A stretch of 40,117 nt of DNA from Bacteroides gallinarum DSM 18171 = JCM 13658 (GCF_000374365.1 NZ_KB894151.1:1-40117); one strand, 5' to 3'; counted from the first letter of the stretch, positions 17,858 through 26,726 are shown. Notes: generated by a model from the letters alone, not told the origin. Numbers and translations: made by a program.

Positions 17858-19291
17858 ATGAGGAATAGACGTGTTTTGATAGGATTAGTCGCCGTGCTGC
17901 TTTCGTTTTCGGCCGTAGCCCAGGATTCCGCAAAGAGTGCGAGGAAGCAGGCTACAACGGAAAAGGCGGATACCTTGTCGGGTATCTGGAGTAGGAATTG
18001 GATATTGAAGTTGAAGCCGTGCGATGAAGGATACCGGCTGGACACAGTCTCCGTGTTGTATGAGAAACTTTTCGGGGTGCTGAATTATTTGAATGACCCG
18101 GCTACCCCCGAACGGTATATCGCATACAACCCGAACTATTACCGCATGTTTGTTCCTACTACCTATTATTATGCTCCAATGGCACGCTTGTCGCAGGTGA
18201 ACTGGACTTTTCAGAAGCCCGATACGATACCGGAGATGACAAAAGCGCTCCTGCCGTTCGATACCTTGAGTTTCCTGTCGAAAGAGAACGCCAACAGAGT
18301 GGTAGACCGCGTGATGATGAATACATACGTCAATCGCCCGGATTTGGTAGTAATGACCGAGAAAGAAATCAAGAAGAAAAAACTGTTCAAGGACAATATC
18401 GAGAAAGAAGTATCCTCCAAGCCTTCCGTTATAAAACTCTTTGCCCAGGAGAAGAAGGTGATGGGCGTGAAAGAAGAGGCGGAGGTGGTGATACAAAAGC
18501 CCAACTGGTGGGTAACCGGAGGAAACGGTTCATTGCAAATTACGCAAAACTACATTTCCGACAACTGGTATAAAGGCGGTGAAAGTACGAATGCGCTGCT
18601 CGCCAACTTGCAGTTGTTCGCCAATTATAACGATAAGGAGAAGGTGCAGTGGGAGAACTTACTGGATGCTAAATTGGGTTTTAGTTCCGCTCCTTCGGAT
18701 GAATTCCACAATTATCTGGTCAGTACCGACCAGCTTCGTATTTATAGCAAACTGGGTATTCAAGCGGCATCTAAATGGTACTATACTATTTCGACGGAAT
18801 TTAAGACACAGTTCTGCCACAGTTATAAGGCAAACAGCGAGGAGTTGGTTTCCGCCTTTTTTGCTCCGGCGGACTGGTCGTCCAGCGTCGGTATGGACTA
18901 TAAGCTGAAAAAGAAAAAGTTTAACCTATCCGTTTTCATCGCTCCGCTGACCTACATGCTGCGCTATGTGGGCAATAAGGAGGTAAATGAAGTGAACTTC
19001 GGCTTGGATGAGGGCAAATGCGTCAAGCATAACTTCGGTTCCCAGGTACAGCCGACGCTTTCATGGACTATCATACCTTCCGTTGTCCTGGACTCGCGCC
19101 TGGATTTCCAGACCAGCTATGAGTGGACACGCATCGAATGGGAAAACACGGTGAATTTCGTGTTGAACCGTTATCTTTCTACCAAGCTTTATGTACATGC
19201 CCGTTTCGACGACAGTGCCAAGCCGACCGAAGGAGACAGTTATTTCCAGGTAAAAGAATTATTGAGTTTCGGTATCAATTACAAATGGTAA
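17858..19291 (+). CDS. DUF3078-domain envelope protein
   Basis: The 477-residue product has a signal peptide (residues 1-22, cleavage near VAQ). Its C-terminal half has features typical of DUF3078 proteins of Bacteroidetes: WWVTGGNGSLQITQNYISDNWYKGG, then regularly spaced amphipathic strands that end in ELLSFGINYKW, an aromatic last residue. This suggests a barrel-like outer-membrane domain of about 12 strands from residue 210 onward. The N-terminal 200 residues are polar, with a Lys/Glu-rich segment (about 165-205). The function is unknown. It stands alone with its own promoter and terminator, divergent from pyrG. Confidence 0.85.
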   Translation: MRNRRVLIGLVAVLLSFSAVAQDSAKSARKQATTEKADTLSGIWSRNWILKLKPCDEGYRLDTVSVLYEKLFGVLNYLNDPATPERYIAYNPNYYRMFVPTTYYYAPMARLSQVNWTFQKPDTIPEMTKALLPFDTLSFLSKENANRVVDRVMMNTYVNRPDLVVMTEKEIKKKKLFKDNIEKEVSSKPSVIKLFAQEKKVMGVKEEAEVVIQKPNWWVTGGNGSLQITQNYISDNWYKGGESTNALLANLQLFANYNDKEKVQWENLLDAKLGFSSAPSDEFHNYLVSTDQLRIYSKLGIQAASKWYYTISTEFKTQFCHSYKANSEELVSAFFAPADWSSSVGMDYKLKKKKFNLSVFIAPLTYMLRYVGNKEVNEVNFGLDEGKCVKHNFGSQVQPTLSWTIIPSVVLDSRLDFQTSYEWTRIEWENTVNFVLNRYLSTKLYVHARFDDSAKPTEGDSYFQVKELLSFGINYKW

Positions 19292-19320
19292 CCATATATA
19301 ACGTTAACGACCGGGAAAGG

Positions 19321-19352
19321 CGCTCCGTTGGATAACAACGGGGCGTTTTTTT
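19321..19352 (+). terminator. Rho-independent terminator of the DUF3078 gene
   Basis: CGCTCCGTTG (19321-19330) pairs with CAACGGGGCG (19336-19345) with one G-U pair and a 5-nt loop, followed by seven T's. It lies 30 nt after the stop codon. Confidence 0.9.
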
Positions 19353-19434
19353 GTTTTTCAGCAGAAAAAATGAAGAAAAATCGCTAAAAACAGGAAAAAG
19401 AACGTTTACGTACACAGAAAAAGCTATCTAATCC

Positions 19435-19464
19435 CTTGCAGTTCGCAAATAATGCGTAAATTTG
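19435..19464 (+). promoter_or_regulatory. Promoter of the rseC-rnf operon
   Basis: TAAATTTG (19457-19464) matches the -7 consensus, and CTTG (19435-19438) lies 18 nt upstream as a near match to TTTG. The leader is only about 20 nt. Confidence 0.65.
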
Positions 19465-19492
19465 CCGCGATTTGTAATGCACACTTTGCAAA

Positions 19493-19912
19493 ATGGCGAA
19501 TACTATAAAACATCAGGGTATTGTGGAAAACATAAACGGTTCTCATCTCCAGGTGAGAATTATTCAAACATCAGCTTGTGCTTCATGCAGTATCAAGGGA
19601 CATTGCAGCTCTGCCGATACGAAAGAAAAACTCATTGATGTTACAAATAACGGCGCATTTTCCTATCGGCGCGGCGACCATGTGTGGGTTACCGGTGAAT
19701 TGTCTATGGGGGGAATGGCTGTTCTGTTGGCCTTTATATTGCCTTTCCTTGTGTTAATCTTCTCCCTTTTTATTTTTATGGCTATATGGAATGACGAGCT
19801 GGGTTCCGCACTCTGTTCGTTGGCTCTCCTTATACCTTATTATTATATATTATGGCTGAACAAGTCGCGGTTGGGGAAGAAGTTCTCCTTTTCAATCAAG
19901 CCGATGAACTAA
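19493..19912 (+). CDS. rseC: RseC/MucC-family (SoxR-reducing system) protein
   Basis: The 139-residue protein has an N-terminal domain with a Cys cluster (SACASCSIKGHC, about residues 24-35). Two membrane spans follow (about 74-97 and 101-118), then a short basic tail. This is the RseC/MucC layout. In Escherichia coli RseC works with Rsx (Rnf) to keep SoxR reduced. In Bacteroidetes the gene regularly starts the rnf operon, as here, 38 nt before rnfB. Whether it assists Rnf assembly, [Fe-S] loading or redox control is not known. Confidence 0.9.
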   Translation: MANTIKHQGIVENINGSHLQVRIIQTSACASCSIKGHCSSADTKEKLIDVTNNGAFSYRRGDHVWVTGELSMGGMAVLLAFILPFLVLIFSLFIFMAIWNDELGSALCSLALLIPYYYILWLNKSRLGKKFSFSIKPMN

Positions 19913-19950
19913 CTAATACATAAAATAAATAATTAATAAACAACTAATTT

Positions 19951-20928
19951 ATGAATGTAATTCTGATTGCAGTAATTTCGTTGGGAGTTATAGCGCTGGT
20001 ATTGGCGGCGATTCTTTATGTGGCTTCCAAGAAATTTGCCGTGTATGAAGATCCGCGAATTGCACAAGTGGCAGCCGTGCTGCCCCAGGCAAACTGCGGT
20101 GGATGTGGTTACCCGGGTTGTAGCGGATTTGCCGATGCATGCGTCAAAGCCGGTTCGCTGGAAGGTAAGCTTTGTCCGGTGGGTGGACAACCCGTTATGA
20201 CGAAAGTTGCCGAAATCCTGGGATTGGATGCTGCTGCTTCCGAGCCTATGGTTGCAGTGGTTAGATGTAACGGGGCATGTGCCAACCGTCCCCGTGTCAA
20301 TCAGTACGACGGCGCTAAGAGTTGTGCTATTGCAGCTTCTCTTTACGGTGGCGAGACGGGATGTAGCTACGGCTGTCTGGGCTGTGGCGACTGTGTGGCT
20401 GTCTGCCAGTTCGGGGCTATTCATATGAATCCCGAAACCGGGCTTCCCGAGGTAGATGAAGCGAAATGTACGGCTTGCGGTGCATGTGCCAAGGCATGTC
20501 CGAGAAACATTATCGAAATCCGTCCGCAAGGCAAGAAATCGCGCCGTGTGTATGTACAGTGTGTAAACAAGGACAAGGGAGCCGTAGCTCGCAAGGCTTG
20601 TACCGTAGCCTGTATCGGTTGCGGCAAGTGTGTGAAGGTGTGTCCGTTCGAAGCAATTACATTGGAAAACAATCTGGCTTACATCGACGCGAATAAATGT
20701 AAATCCTGCCGCAAGTGCGAAGAGGCTTGCCCGCAAGGTACGATTATCGCACTGAATTTCCCGCCGCGTAAACCGAAGGCGGAGGGAGATGCTCCGGCTG
20801 CGGCATCCAAAGTCGTAAAACCGGCAGTAGCTCCTGCCAAGCCGGCGGAAGCTCCGAAGAAAGCGGCGGAAGATGCTCCCAAAACTCCTGAAACACCTGC
20901 AACGGAGGCTCCGAAAGCAGAGGCATAA
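19951..20928 (+). CDS. rnfB: Rnf electron transport complex subunit B
   Basis: RnfB carries iron-sulfur clusters and is thought to accept electrons from ferredoxin at the cytoplasmic face. The 325-residue product has an N-terminal membrane anchor (about 3-25) and a four-Cys cluster domain (NCGGCGYPGCSGFADAC, about residue 49, and a later LCPVGG). Several ferredoxin-type CxxCxxCxxxCP motifs follow, including CTACGACAKACP, CIGCGKCVKVCP and CKSCRKCEEACP. Residues 271-325 form an Ala/Pro/Lys/Glu-rich tail that resembles a flexible linker. The gene lies second in the rseC-rnfBCDGEA operon. Confidence 0.96.
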   Translation: MNVILIAVISLGVIALVLAAILYVASKKFAVYEDPRIAQVAAVLPQANCGGCGYPGCSGFADACVKAGSLEGKLCPVGGQPVMTKVAEILGLDAAASEPMVAVVRCNGACANRPRVNQYDGAKSCAIAASLYGGETGCSYGCLGCGDCVAVCQFGAIHMNPETGLPEVDEAKCTACGACAKACPRNIIEIRPQGKKSRRVYVQCVNKDKGAVARKACTVACIGCGKCVKVCPFEAITLENNLAYIDANKCKSCRKCEEACPQGTIIALNFPPRKPKAEGDAPAAASKVVKPAVAPAKPAEAPKKAAEDAPKTPETPATEAPKAEA

Positions 20929-20967
20929 TATTATAAAGTAATTAAACGACTAAAAATACAGAATTGT

Positions 20968-22305
20968 ATGTTGAAGACATTTTCAATTGGTGGAGTTCAT
21001 CCACACGAAAATAAACTTTCAGCACATCAGCCTATCGTGCAGGCGGAGATTCCGGCAAAAGCCGTCATTTTGCTGAGCCAGCATATCGGTGCTCCTGCCA
21101 AGCCTATCGTTGCTAAAGGTGATGTAGTGAAAGTAGGTACAAAGATTGCCGAGCCCGGCGGCTTCGTATCGGCAGCTATCCATTCGTCTGTCAGCGGAAA
21201 AGTCGCTAAAATCGACACGATTGTCGATGCCAGCGGATACGCTAAACCGGCTATCTTCATCGACGTGGAAGGAGATGAGTGGGAAGAAACGATAGACCGT
21301 ACCGATACGCTGGTGAAAGAGTGCAACCTCACAGCCGAGGAAATCGTGAAAAAAATTGCCGATGCCGGTATTGTGGGCTTAGGCGGTGCATGCTTCCCCA
21401 CACAGGTAAAATTGTGCCCGCCGCCTACCTTCAAGGCGGAATGCGTTATCATCAACGCCGTAGAGTGCGAACCGTATCTCACTGCCGACCATCAGCTGAT
21501 GCTTGAACATGCCGAGGAGATTATGGTAGGCGTTTCTATCCTGATGAAAGCCGTAAAAGTAAATAAGGCATTCATCGGTATCGAGAACAATAAGCCCGAT
21601 GCTATTCAGTTAATGACGAAAGTAGCTTCCAGCTATGCAGGCATCGAGGTTGTTCCCTTGAAAGTGCAATATCCGCAAGGCGGTGAAAAGCAGTTGATTG
21701 ATGCGGTTATCAATCGTCAGGTAGCTGCCGGCGCACTGCCTATCTCTACCGGTGCGGTTGTCCAGAACGTAGGTACTGCGTTTGCCGTGTACCAGGCGGT
21801 TCAGAAGAATAAACCGTTGTTCGAGCGCGTTATCACCGTAACGGGCAAATCCTTGTCCAAGCCCTCCAACTTCCTGGCACGCATAGGTACGCCGATGAAG
21901 CAACTGATTGATGCCTGCGGCGGCCTGCCCGAAGATACGGGTAAGATTATCGGCGGTGGCCCGATGATGGGTAAGGCGCTGGTAAATACGGACGTGCCGA
22001 CTGCCAAAGGTAGTTCCGGTATCCTGATTATGAACGATAGGGAAGCCAAGCGCGGCGAGGTACAGCCCTGTATCCGTTGCGCCAAGTGCGTGGGAGCTTG
22101 TCCGATGGGGCTCGAACCTTACTTGCTTGCCACCGTATCGGCTCACGGAGACTTTGAAAGAGTAGAGAAAGAAGATATCATGTCGTGTATCGAGTGCGGC
22201 TCATGCCAGTTCACTTGTCCTTCCAACCGTCCGATGCTGGATTATATCCGCTTAGGTAAGGGTAAAGTAGGAGCGATGATACGTGCACGTCAAGTAAAAA
22301 AATGA
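20968..22305 (+). CDS. rnfC: Rnf electron transport complex subunit C
   Basis: RnfC is the NADH-reacting, FMN- and [4Fe-4S]-binding peripheral subunit. The 445-residue protein shows the Gly-rich nucleotide-binding segment GIVGLGGACFPTQVKL, followed by INAVECEPYLTADHQLM. Two ferredoxin-type clusters are at about 368 (CIRCAKCVGACP) and 407 (CIECGSCQFTCP). The length is that of the compact RnfC without the long C-terminal repeats of enterobacteria. It lies 39 nt after rnfB. Confidence 0.97.
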   Translation: MLKTFSIGGVHPHENKLSAHQPIVQAEIPAKAVILLSQHIGAPAKPIVAKGDVVKVGTKIAEPGGFVSAAIHSSVSGKVAKIDTIVDASGYAKPAIFIDVEGDEWEETIDRTDTLVKECNLTAEEIVKKIADAGIVGLGGACFPTQVKLCPPPTFKAECVIINAVECEPYLTADHQLMLEHAEEIMVGVSILMKAVKVNKAFIGIENNKPDAIQLMTKVASSYAGIEVVPLKVQYPQGGEKQLIDAVINRQVAAGALPISTGAVVQNVGTAFAVYQAVQKNKPLFERVITVTGKSLSKPSNFLARIGTPMKQLIDACGGLPEDTGKIIGGGPMMGKALVNTDVPTAKGSSGILIMNDREAKRGEVQPCIRCAKCVGACPMGLEPYLLATVSAHGDFERVEKEDIMSCIECGSCQFTCPSNRPMLDYIRLGKGKVGAMIRARQVKK

Positions 22306-22328
22306 AAGAATTAATTTAGTATTATCTT

Positions 22329-23321
22329 ATGAATAAATTAATCGTATCCCTTTCGCCCCACGTTCACGGCGGTGACAGCGTAAAGAAGAATATGTACGGC
22401 GTGCTGATAGCACTGATTCCTGCATTTCTTGTGTCGCTTTACTTTTTCGGACTGGGTGCACTGATTGTTACGGCCACTTCCGTAGCAGCCTGCTTGTTCT
22501 TTGAATGGGCTATCGGCAAATACCTGATGAAGAAAGAAACCACGACTATCTGTGACGGCTCCGCCATTATCACAGGTGTACTGCTGGCATTCAACTTACC
22601 TTCCAACCTGCCTATTTGGATTATCATCCTGGGTGCTTTGTTCGCTATCGGTGTGGGCAAGATGTCTTTCGGCGGTTTGGGTTGCAATCCTTTTAACCCG
22701 GCATTGGCAGGACGTGTGTTCCTACTGCTGTCTTTCCCTGTACAGATGACTACATGGCCGGCTGTCGGACAGTTGACGGCTTATACCGATGCCACTACGG
22801 CCGCTACGCCGCTGGCTATTATGAAAGGTGTTATCAACGGCGCTCCGGGCATGTCTTTAAGCGACCTTCCCGCATCCTTCGACTTGCTGATTGGTAACAA
22901 CGGCGGTTGCTTGGGCGAGGTCAGTGCATTGGCGTTGCTGATAGGACTGGCTTATATGTTATGGAAGAAAATCATTACATGGCATATTCCCGTATCTATC
23001 CTGGTAACGGTATTCGTATTCTCCGGCATCATGTACCTGATAAATCCGGAAATCTATGTGTCTCCGGTGATACAACTGCTGTCCGGCGGTTTGATGCTGG
23101 GTGCTGTTTTCATGGCTACGGACTATGTCACTTCTCCGATGAGCCATAAAGGAATGTTGGTTTACGGTGTCTGCATCGGTCTGCTGACTGTAATTATCCG
23201 TTTGTTCGGTGCATATCCCGAAGGTATGTCGTTCGCCATTCTGATTATGAATGCGTTCACTCCGCTGATTAACACGTATGTTAAACCTAAACGCTTTGGG
23301 GAGGTAGCGAAGAAGAAATGA
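22329..23321 (+). CDS. rnfD: Rnf electron transport complex subunit D
   Basis: RnfD is an integral membrane subunit with covalently bound FMN, homologous to NqrB, and is thought to be central to ion translocation. The 330-residue protein has about ten hydrophobic segments. The segment DATTAATPLA places T160 at the site expected for ApbE-dependent flavinylation. FGGLGCNPFNPALAGRVFL is the conserved family block. The stop codon overlaps the rnfG start as ATGA, suggesting translational coupling. Confidence 0.96.
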   Translation: MNKLIVSLSPHVHGGDSVKKNMYGVLIALIPAFLVSLYFFGLGALIVTATSVAACLFFEWAIGKYLMKKETTTICDGSAIITGVLLAFNLPSNLPIWIIILGALFAIGVGKMSFGGLGCNPFNPALAGRVFLLLSFPVQMTTWPAVGQLTAYTDATTAATPLAIMKGVINGAPGMSLSDLPASFDLLIGNNGGCLGEVSALALLIGLAYMLWKKIITWHIPVSILVTVFVFSGIMYLINPEIYVSPVIQLLSGGLMLGAVFMATDYVTSPMSHKGMLVYGVCIGLLTVIIRLFGAYPEGMSFAILIMNAFTPLINTYVKPKRFGEVAKKK

Positions 23322-24004
23322 AAAAGTTAGAATCATCCTTAAAGAATATGTTGCTGGTACTTACGGGTGTCACTGCCATTTCCGTAGCGTTGCTGGCATA
23401 TGTAAACGAGCTGACGAAAGAGCCTATCGCGCAGGCTAATGCCAAGACGCTGAGCGATGCTGTCAGTGCCGTAGTTCCGGGCTTCGACAATGACCCGATT
23501 GCAGAGAAGAAGATGCAGGAGGTCAATGGCGTCGAATATTCCGTATATCCTGCTACCAAGGACGGTAAATTTATAGGTGCGGCCGTTGAAGCTGCTTCCA
23601 TGGGCTTCGGCGGTGAGCTGAAAGTACTGGTAGGTTTCGATGCCGAGGGCAAGATTATCGATTACTCGTTGCTGGCACATGTGGAAACTCCGGGACTGGG
23701 TTCCAAAGCTGCCGATTGGTTTAAGAAAGGAAACAAGGGAGATATTACAGGCATGAATCCCGGTGAGGCTCCCCTGACTGTAAGCAAGGACGGAGGCAAG
23801 GTGGATGCTATCACGGCTTCGACCATTACATCGCGTGCTTTCCTGAATGCCGTGAATGCGGCATATGCGGCTTACGCCGGGCAGAATACTGCTGATGCCG
23901 CTACGGGCGCTACTCAAAAAGGGGCAGGAGAGGCTGCCGATACGAATGCTGCTACGGGAGCTACAATCAAAGTCGAACTCACTGATTCTGTCAGTGCTAA
24001 ATAA
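23318..24004 (+). CDS. rnfG: Rnf electron transport complex subunit G, with extended C-terminus
   Basis: RnfG is a membrane-anchored extracytoplasmic flavoprotein homologous to NqrC. The 228-residue protein has an N-terminal anchor (about 8-28) and an FMN-binding domain (about 75-185, GFGGELKVLVGFD and HVETPGLGSK). The canonical flavinylation site is D163-A-I-T-A-S-T169. Beyond residue 187 there is an Ala/Thr/Gly-rich extension of about 40 residues. It carries two further motifs of the same shape, D193-A-A-T-G-A-T199 and N210-A-A-T-G-A-T216. The start overlaps the rnfD stop by 4 nt. The ApbE transferase is not encoded in the window. Confidence 0.95.
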   Translation: MKKLESSLKNMLLVLTGVTAISVALLAYVNELTKEPIAQANAKTLSDAVSAVVPGFDNDPIAEKKMQEVNGVEYSVYPATKDGKFIGAAVEAASMGFGGELKVLVGFDAEGKIIDYSLLAHVETPGLGSKAADWFKKGNKGDITGMNPGEAPLTVSKDGGKVDAITASTITSRAFLNAVNAAYAAYAGQNTADAATGATQKGAGEAADTNAATGATIKVELTDSVSAK

Positions 24005-24019
24005 GAAAGGAGTAGAGAT

Positions 24020-24604
24020 ATGAATAATTTTAAAGTATTGATGAACGGGGTTGTTAAAGAGAACCCTACGTTTGTGCTCCTGCTCGGTATGTGTCCTACA
24101 TTGGGTACTACCTCATCCGCAATCAACGGTATGGGTATGGGATTGGCTACGATGTTCGTGCTTATCTGTTCCAATGTGGTAATCTCTGCCATTAAGAACT
24201 TAATCCCCGATATGGTGCGCATTCCTTCTTTTATCGTTGTAATCGCGTCGTTCGTAACATTGTTGCAAATGGTGATGCAGGCTTATGTTCCTGCACTTTA
24301 TGCGACATTAGGCTTATTTATTCCGCTGATTGTGGTAAACTGTATCGTGCTGGGGCGTGCCGAAGCCTTTGCTGCAAAGAACAATCCGGTGGCATCCTTC
24401 TTCGACGGTTTAGGCATGGGTCTGGGCTTTACTATCGCACTGACTTTGCTGGGCGCTGTCCGTGAGTTCCTGGGTACGGGCAAGATTTTCAACCTGACGA
24501 TTCTTCCCGAAGAATACGGAATGCTCTTGTTTGTCCTCGCTCCGGGCGCATTCATCGCATTGGGATACCTCATCGCAGTGGTTAACGGATTGAAGAAGAA
24601 TTAA
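24020..24604 (+). CDS. rnfE: Rnf electron transport complex subunit E
   Basis: RnfE and RnfA are paired six-helix membrane subunits with opposite topology; together they bind a [2Fe-2S] cluster between half-helices, as in NqrD/NqrE. The 194-residue product has the two conserved Cys segments, LLLGMCPTLGTTSSAING near residue 24 and VNCIVLGRAEAFA near 107. It begins 15 nt after rnfG. Confidence 0.96.
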   Translation: MNNFKVLMNGVVKENPTFVLLLGMCPTLGTTSSAINGMGMGLATMFVLICSNVVISAIKNLIPDMVRIPSFIVVIASFVTLLQMVMQAYVPALYATLGLFIPLIVVNCIVLGRAEAFAAKNNPVASFFDGLGMGLGFTIALTLLGAVREFLGTGKIFNLTILPEEYGMLLFVLAPGAFIALGYLIAVVNGLKKN

Positions 24605-24612
24605 TAATGGAA

Positions 24613-24652
24613 AATTAAAAATGGGAGCCCGTAAACTCCTTGATTTTTAATT
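24613..24652 (+). other. Hairpin between rnfE and rnfA
   Basis: AATTAAAAAT (24613-24622) pairs with ATTTTTAATT (24643-24652), with an inner GGAG/CTCC stem. It lies inside the operon and could be a processing site or a weak attenuator that tunes rnfA output. Confidence 0.4.
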
Positions 24653-24667
24653 CTTAATTTAGATATT

Positions 24668-25246
24668 ATGGAATATATATTGATATTTATCTCGGCAATC
24701 TTTGTCAATAACATTGTGTTGTCGCAATTCTTGGGTATTTGCCCGTTCCTGGGCGTATCTAAGAAAGTGGAGACGGCGTTGGGAATGTCGGCAGCGGTGG
24801 CATTCGTGCTTACCATTGCCACAATCGTAACGTTCCTTATTCAAAAATATGTGCTCGATGCTTTCGGCTTGGGATATTTGCAGACAATCACCTTTATCCT
24901 CGTGATTGCCGCATTGGTACAAATGGTCGAAATTATCCTGAAGAAAGTATCTCCTTCCCTGTATCAGGCATTGGGCGTATTCTTGCCCCTGATTACGACG
25001 AACTGCTGTATCCTCGGTGTGGCGATTCTCGTTATTCAGAAAGATTACGATTTGCTGACGGGTGTAGTCTACGCATTCTCTACCGCTCTCGGTTTTGGCC
25101 TGGCACTGACGCTCTTTGCAGGTTTACGCGAACAGATGAGCCTGGTAAACGTGCCGAAAGGTATGCAGGGAACCCCGATTGCTTTGATTACCGCCGGTTT
25201 GCTGGCTATGGCATTCATGGGCTTCTCCGGTGTAGTCAAGATATAA
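24668..25246 (+). CDS. rnfA: Rnf electron transport complex subunit A
   Basis: The 192-residue membrane subunit has six hydrophobic helices and the two Cys-bearing half-helix segments NNIVLSQFLGICPFLG (about 16-31) and TTNCCILGVAI (about 113-123). These pair with those in RnfE around a [2Fe-2S] cluster. It is the last rnf gene, 63 nt after rnfE, and is followed by a terminator hairpin before galE. Confidence 0.96.
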   Translation: MEYILIFISAIFVNNIVLSQFLGICPFLGVSKKVETALGMSAAVAFVLTIATIVTFLIQKYVLDAFGLGYLQTITFILVIAALVQMVEIILKKVSPSLYQALGVFLPLITTNCCILGVAILVIQKDYDLLTGVVYAFSTALGFGLALTLFAGLREQMSLVNVPKGMQGTPIALITAGLLAMAFMGFSGVVKI

Positions 25247-25269
25247 AATATATAACTGGGAATTAGGGT

Positions 25270-25330
25270 AAAGCGAAGGAACTGCTCTCTACGAAAGGAG
25301 GGGGCAGGTTCTTCGCTTTGTATTTTATAT
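25270..25330 (+). terminator. Terminator of the rnf operon
   Basis: AAAGCGAAGGAACTGC (25270-25285) pairs with the arm at 25304-25319, with two non-Watson-Crick positions, followed by TATTTTATATA. It lies 23 nt after the rnfA stop. The rest of the 216-nt gap before galE holds only the galE promoter candidate. Confidence 0.7.
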
Positions 25331-25416
25331 AGAGGAGTTATCGTACACGGTACGGGCGGGATGAAATGCGGCTAATTTTTTTTCTTTCATGTACGTGCAT
25401 TATGAATTTATTTCCT

Positions 25417-25424
25417 TAAATTTG
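25417..25424 (+). promoter_or_regulatory. -7 element for galE
   Basis: TAAATTTG matches TAnnTTTG and lies 38 nt before the galE ATG. No TTTG is seen at the expected upstream distance. Confidence 0.5.
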
Positions 25425-25462
25425 TAACCTAATGATAACCTAAAAGCTAAATTATCTATTTT

Positions 25463-26497
25463 ATGAAAGAGAAAATCCTGGTAACAGGCGGAACCGGCTA
25501 TATCGGTTCCCATACTGTTGTAGAACTGCAAAATGCAGGTTATGAAGTCGTAATTATCGATAATTTGTCGAATTCCAGCGCAGATGTTGTAGACAATATC
25601 GAGAAAGTGTCGGGTATACGTCCCGTATTTGAAAAGTTAGACTGTTTGGACTATGCCGGCCTCGACGCTGTGTTTGCCAAATATAAAGGTATTAAAGCGA
25701 TTATCCATTTTGCAGCAAGCAAAGCGGTGGGCGAGTCCGTTGAAAAGCCGCTGCTTTATTATCGCAACAACTTGGTTTCTCTGATAAACTTGCTCGAGCT
25801 GATGCCCAAACATGGAGTGGAAGGTATCGTATTCTCGTCTTCATGTACAGTATACGGCCAGCCGGACGAACTTCCCGTAACGGAACAGGCTCCTATCAAA
25901 AAGGCCGAATCGCCTTATGGAAACACCAAGCAGATTAACGAGGAAATCGTTCGCGACACGGTTGCTTCCGGTGCTCCTATCAATGCTGTATTGTTACGCT
26001 ATTTTAATCCGATTGGTGCGCATCCTACGGCACTGCTCGGCGAATTGCCTAACGGCGTGCCGCAGAACCTCGTACCATACCTCACCCAGACCGCTATCGG
26101 TATCCGTGAAAAACTGAGTGTATTCGGCGACGATTACGATACTCCCGACGGCTCTTGTATCCGCGACTTCATCAATGTAGTCGATTTGGCAAAAGCCCAT
26201 GTGGTAGCTATCCGCCGCATCTTGGAAAAGAAACAGAAGGAAAAAGTGGAAGTATTCAATATCGGTACAGGGCGCGGGCTTTCCGTATTGGAATTGGTTA
26301 ACGCGTTTGAAAAAGCGACCGGTGTGAAACTGAACTACCAGATAGTAGGTCGCCGTGCGGGAGATATCGAAAAGGTATGGGCTGACCCGAAGCTTGCCAA
26401 CGAGGAGTTAGGCTGGAAAGCGGAAGCCGGTATTGAAGATACTTTACGTTCTGCATGGAATTGGCAGTTGAAACTTCGTGAGAGAGGTATTCAATAA
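25463..26497 (+). CDS. galE: UDP-glucose 4-epimerase
   Basis: GalE interconverts UDP-glucose and UDP-galactose in the Leloir pathway and supplies UDP-galactose for surface glycans. The 344-residue protein has the NAD-binding GGTGYIGSHT at the N-terminus, FSSSCTVYG, the catalytic pair in SPYGNTK, and RYFNPIGAHP, all typical of the extended short-chain dehydrogenase fold. It lies behind the rnf terminator with its own -7 element. The link to rnf is positional rather than functional. Confidence 0.97.
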   Translation: MKEKILVTGGTGYIGSHTVVELQNAGYEVVIIDNLSNSSADVVDNIEKVSGIRPVFEKLDCLDYAGLDAVFAKYKGIKAIIHFAASKAVGESVEKPLLYYRNNLVSLINLLELMPKHGVEGIVFSSSCTVYGQPDELPVTEQAPIKKAESPYGNTKQINEEIVRDTVASGAPINAVLLRYFNPIGAHPTALLGELPNGVPQNLVPYLTQTAIGIREKLSVFGDDYDTPDGSCIRDFINVVDLAKAHVVAIRRILEKKQKEKVEVFNIGTGRGLSVLELVNAFEKATGVKLNYQIVGRRAGDIEKVWADPKLANEELGWKAEAGIEDTLRSAWNWQLKLRERGIQ

Positions 26498-26532
26498 GAA
26501 TAAGTGAATTTGTTTTTATTAACAGATAGACG

Positions 26533-26562
26533 ATAAACAAATGCCTTTCCGCATTTGTTTAT
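26533..26562 (+). terminator. First hairpin after galE
   Basis: Perfect 12-bp stem ATAAACAAATGC (26533-26544) with GCATTTGTTTAT (26551-26562) and a 6-nt loop. The U-tract is poor, so termination may be partial. Confidence 0.55.
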
Positions 26563-26691
26563 TACATGCAAATCAGCCTGAAGCTGCTTATGTATATGTG
26601 AATATCCGTAATCGGTACATATACCTCCCCGGTATAGACAGGTAAGATTGCATAGTAGTTTTGTCGTGTTTTATTTTGTGTTTGTGTTGTG

Positions 26692-26726
26692 AATAAGCCT
26701 TGTCGCGAGACAGGGCTTATTTTTTG
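26692..26726 (+). terminator. Second, canonical terminator after galE
   Basis: AATAAGCCTTGTC (26692-26704) pairs with GACAGGGCTTATT (26709-26721), with one G-U and a 4-nt loop, followed by a T-tract. It faces the plus strand and lies 195 nt beyond galE. It either ends the galE 3' UTR or a small RNA from 26563-26691. Confidence 0.75.
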
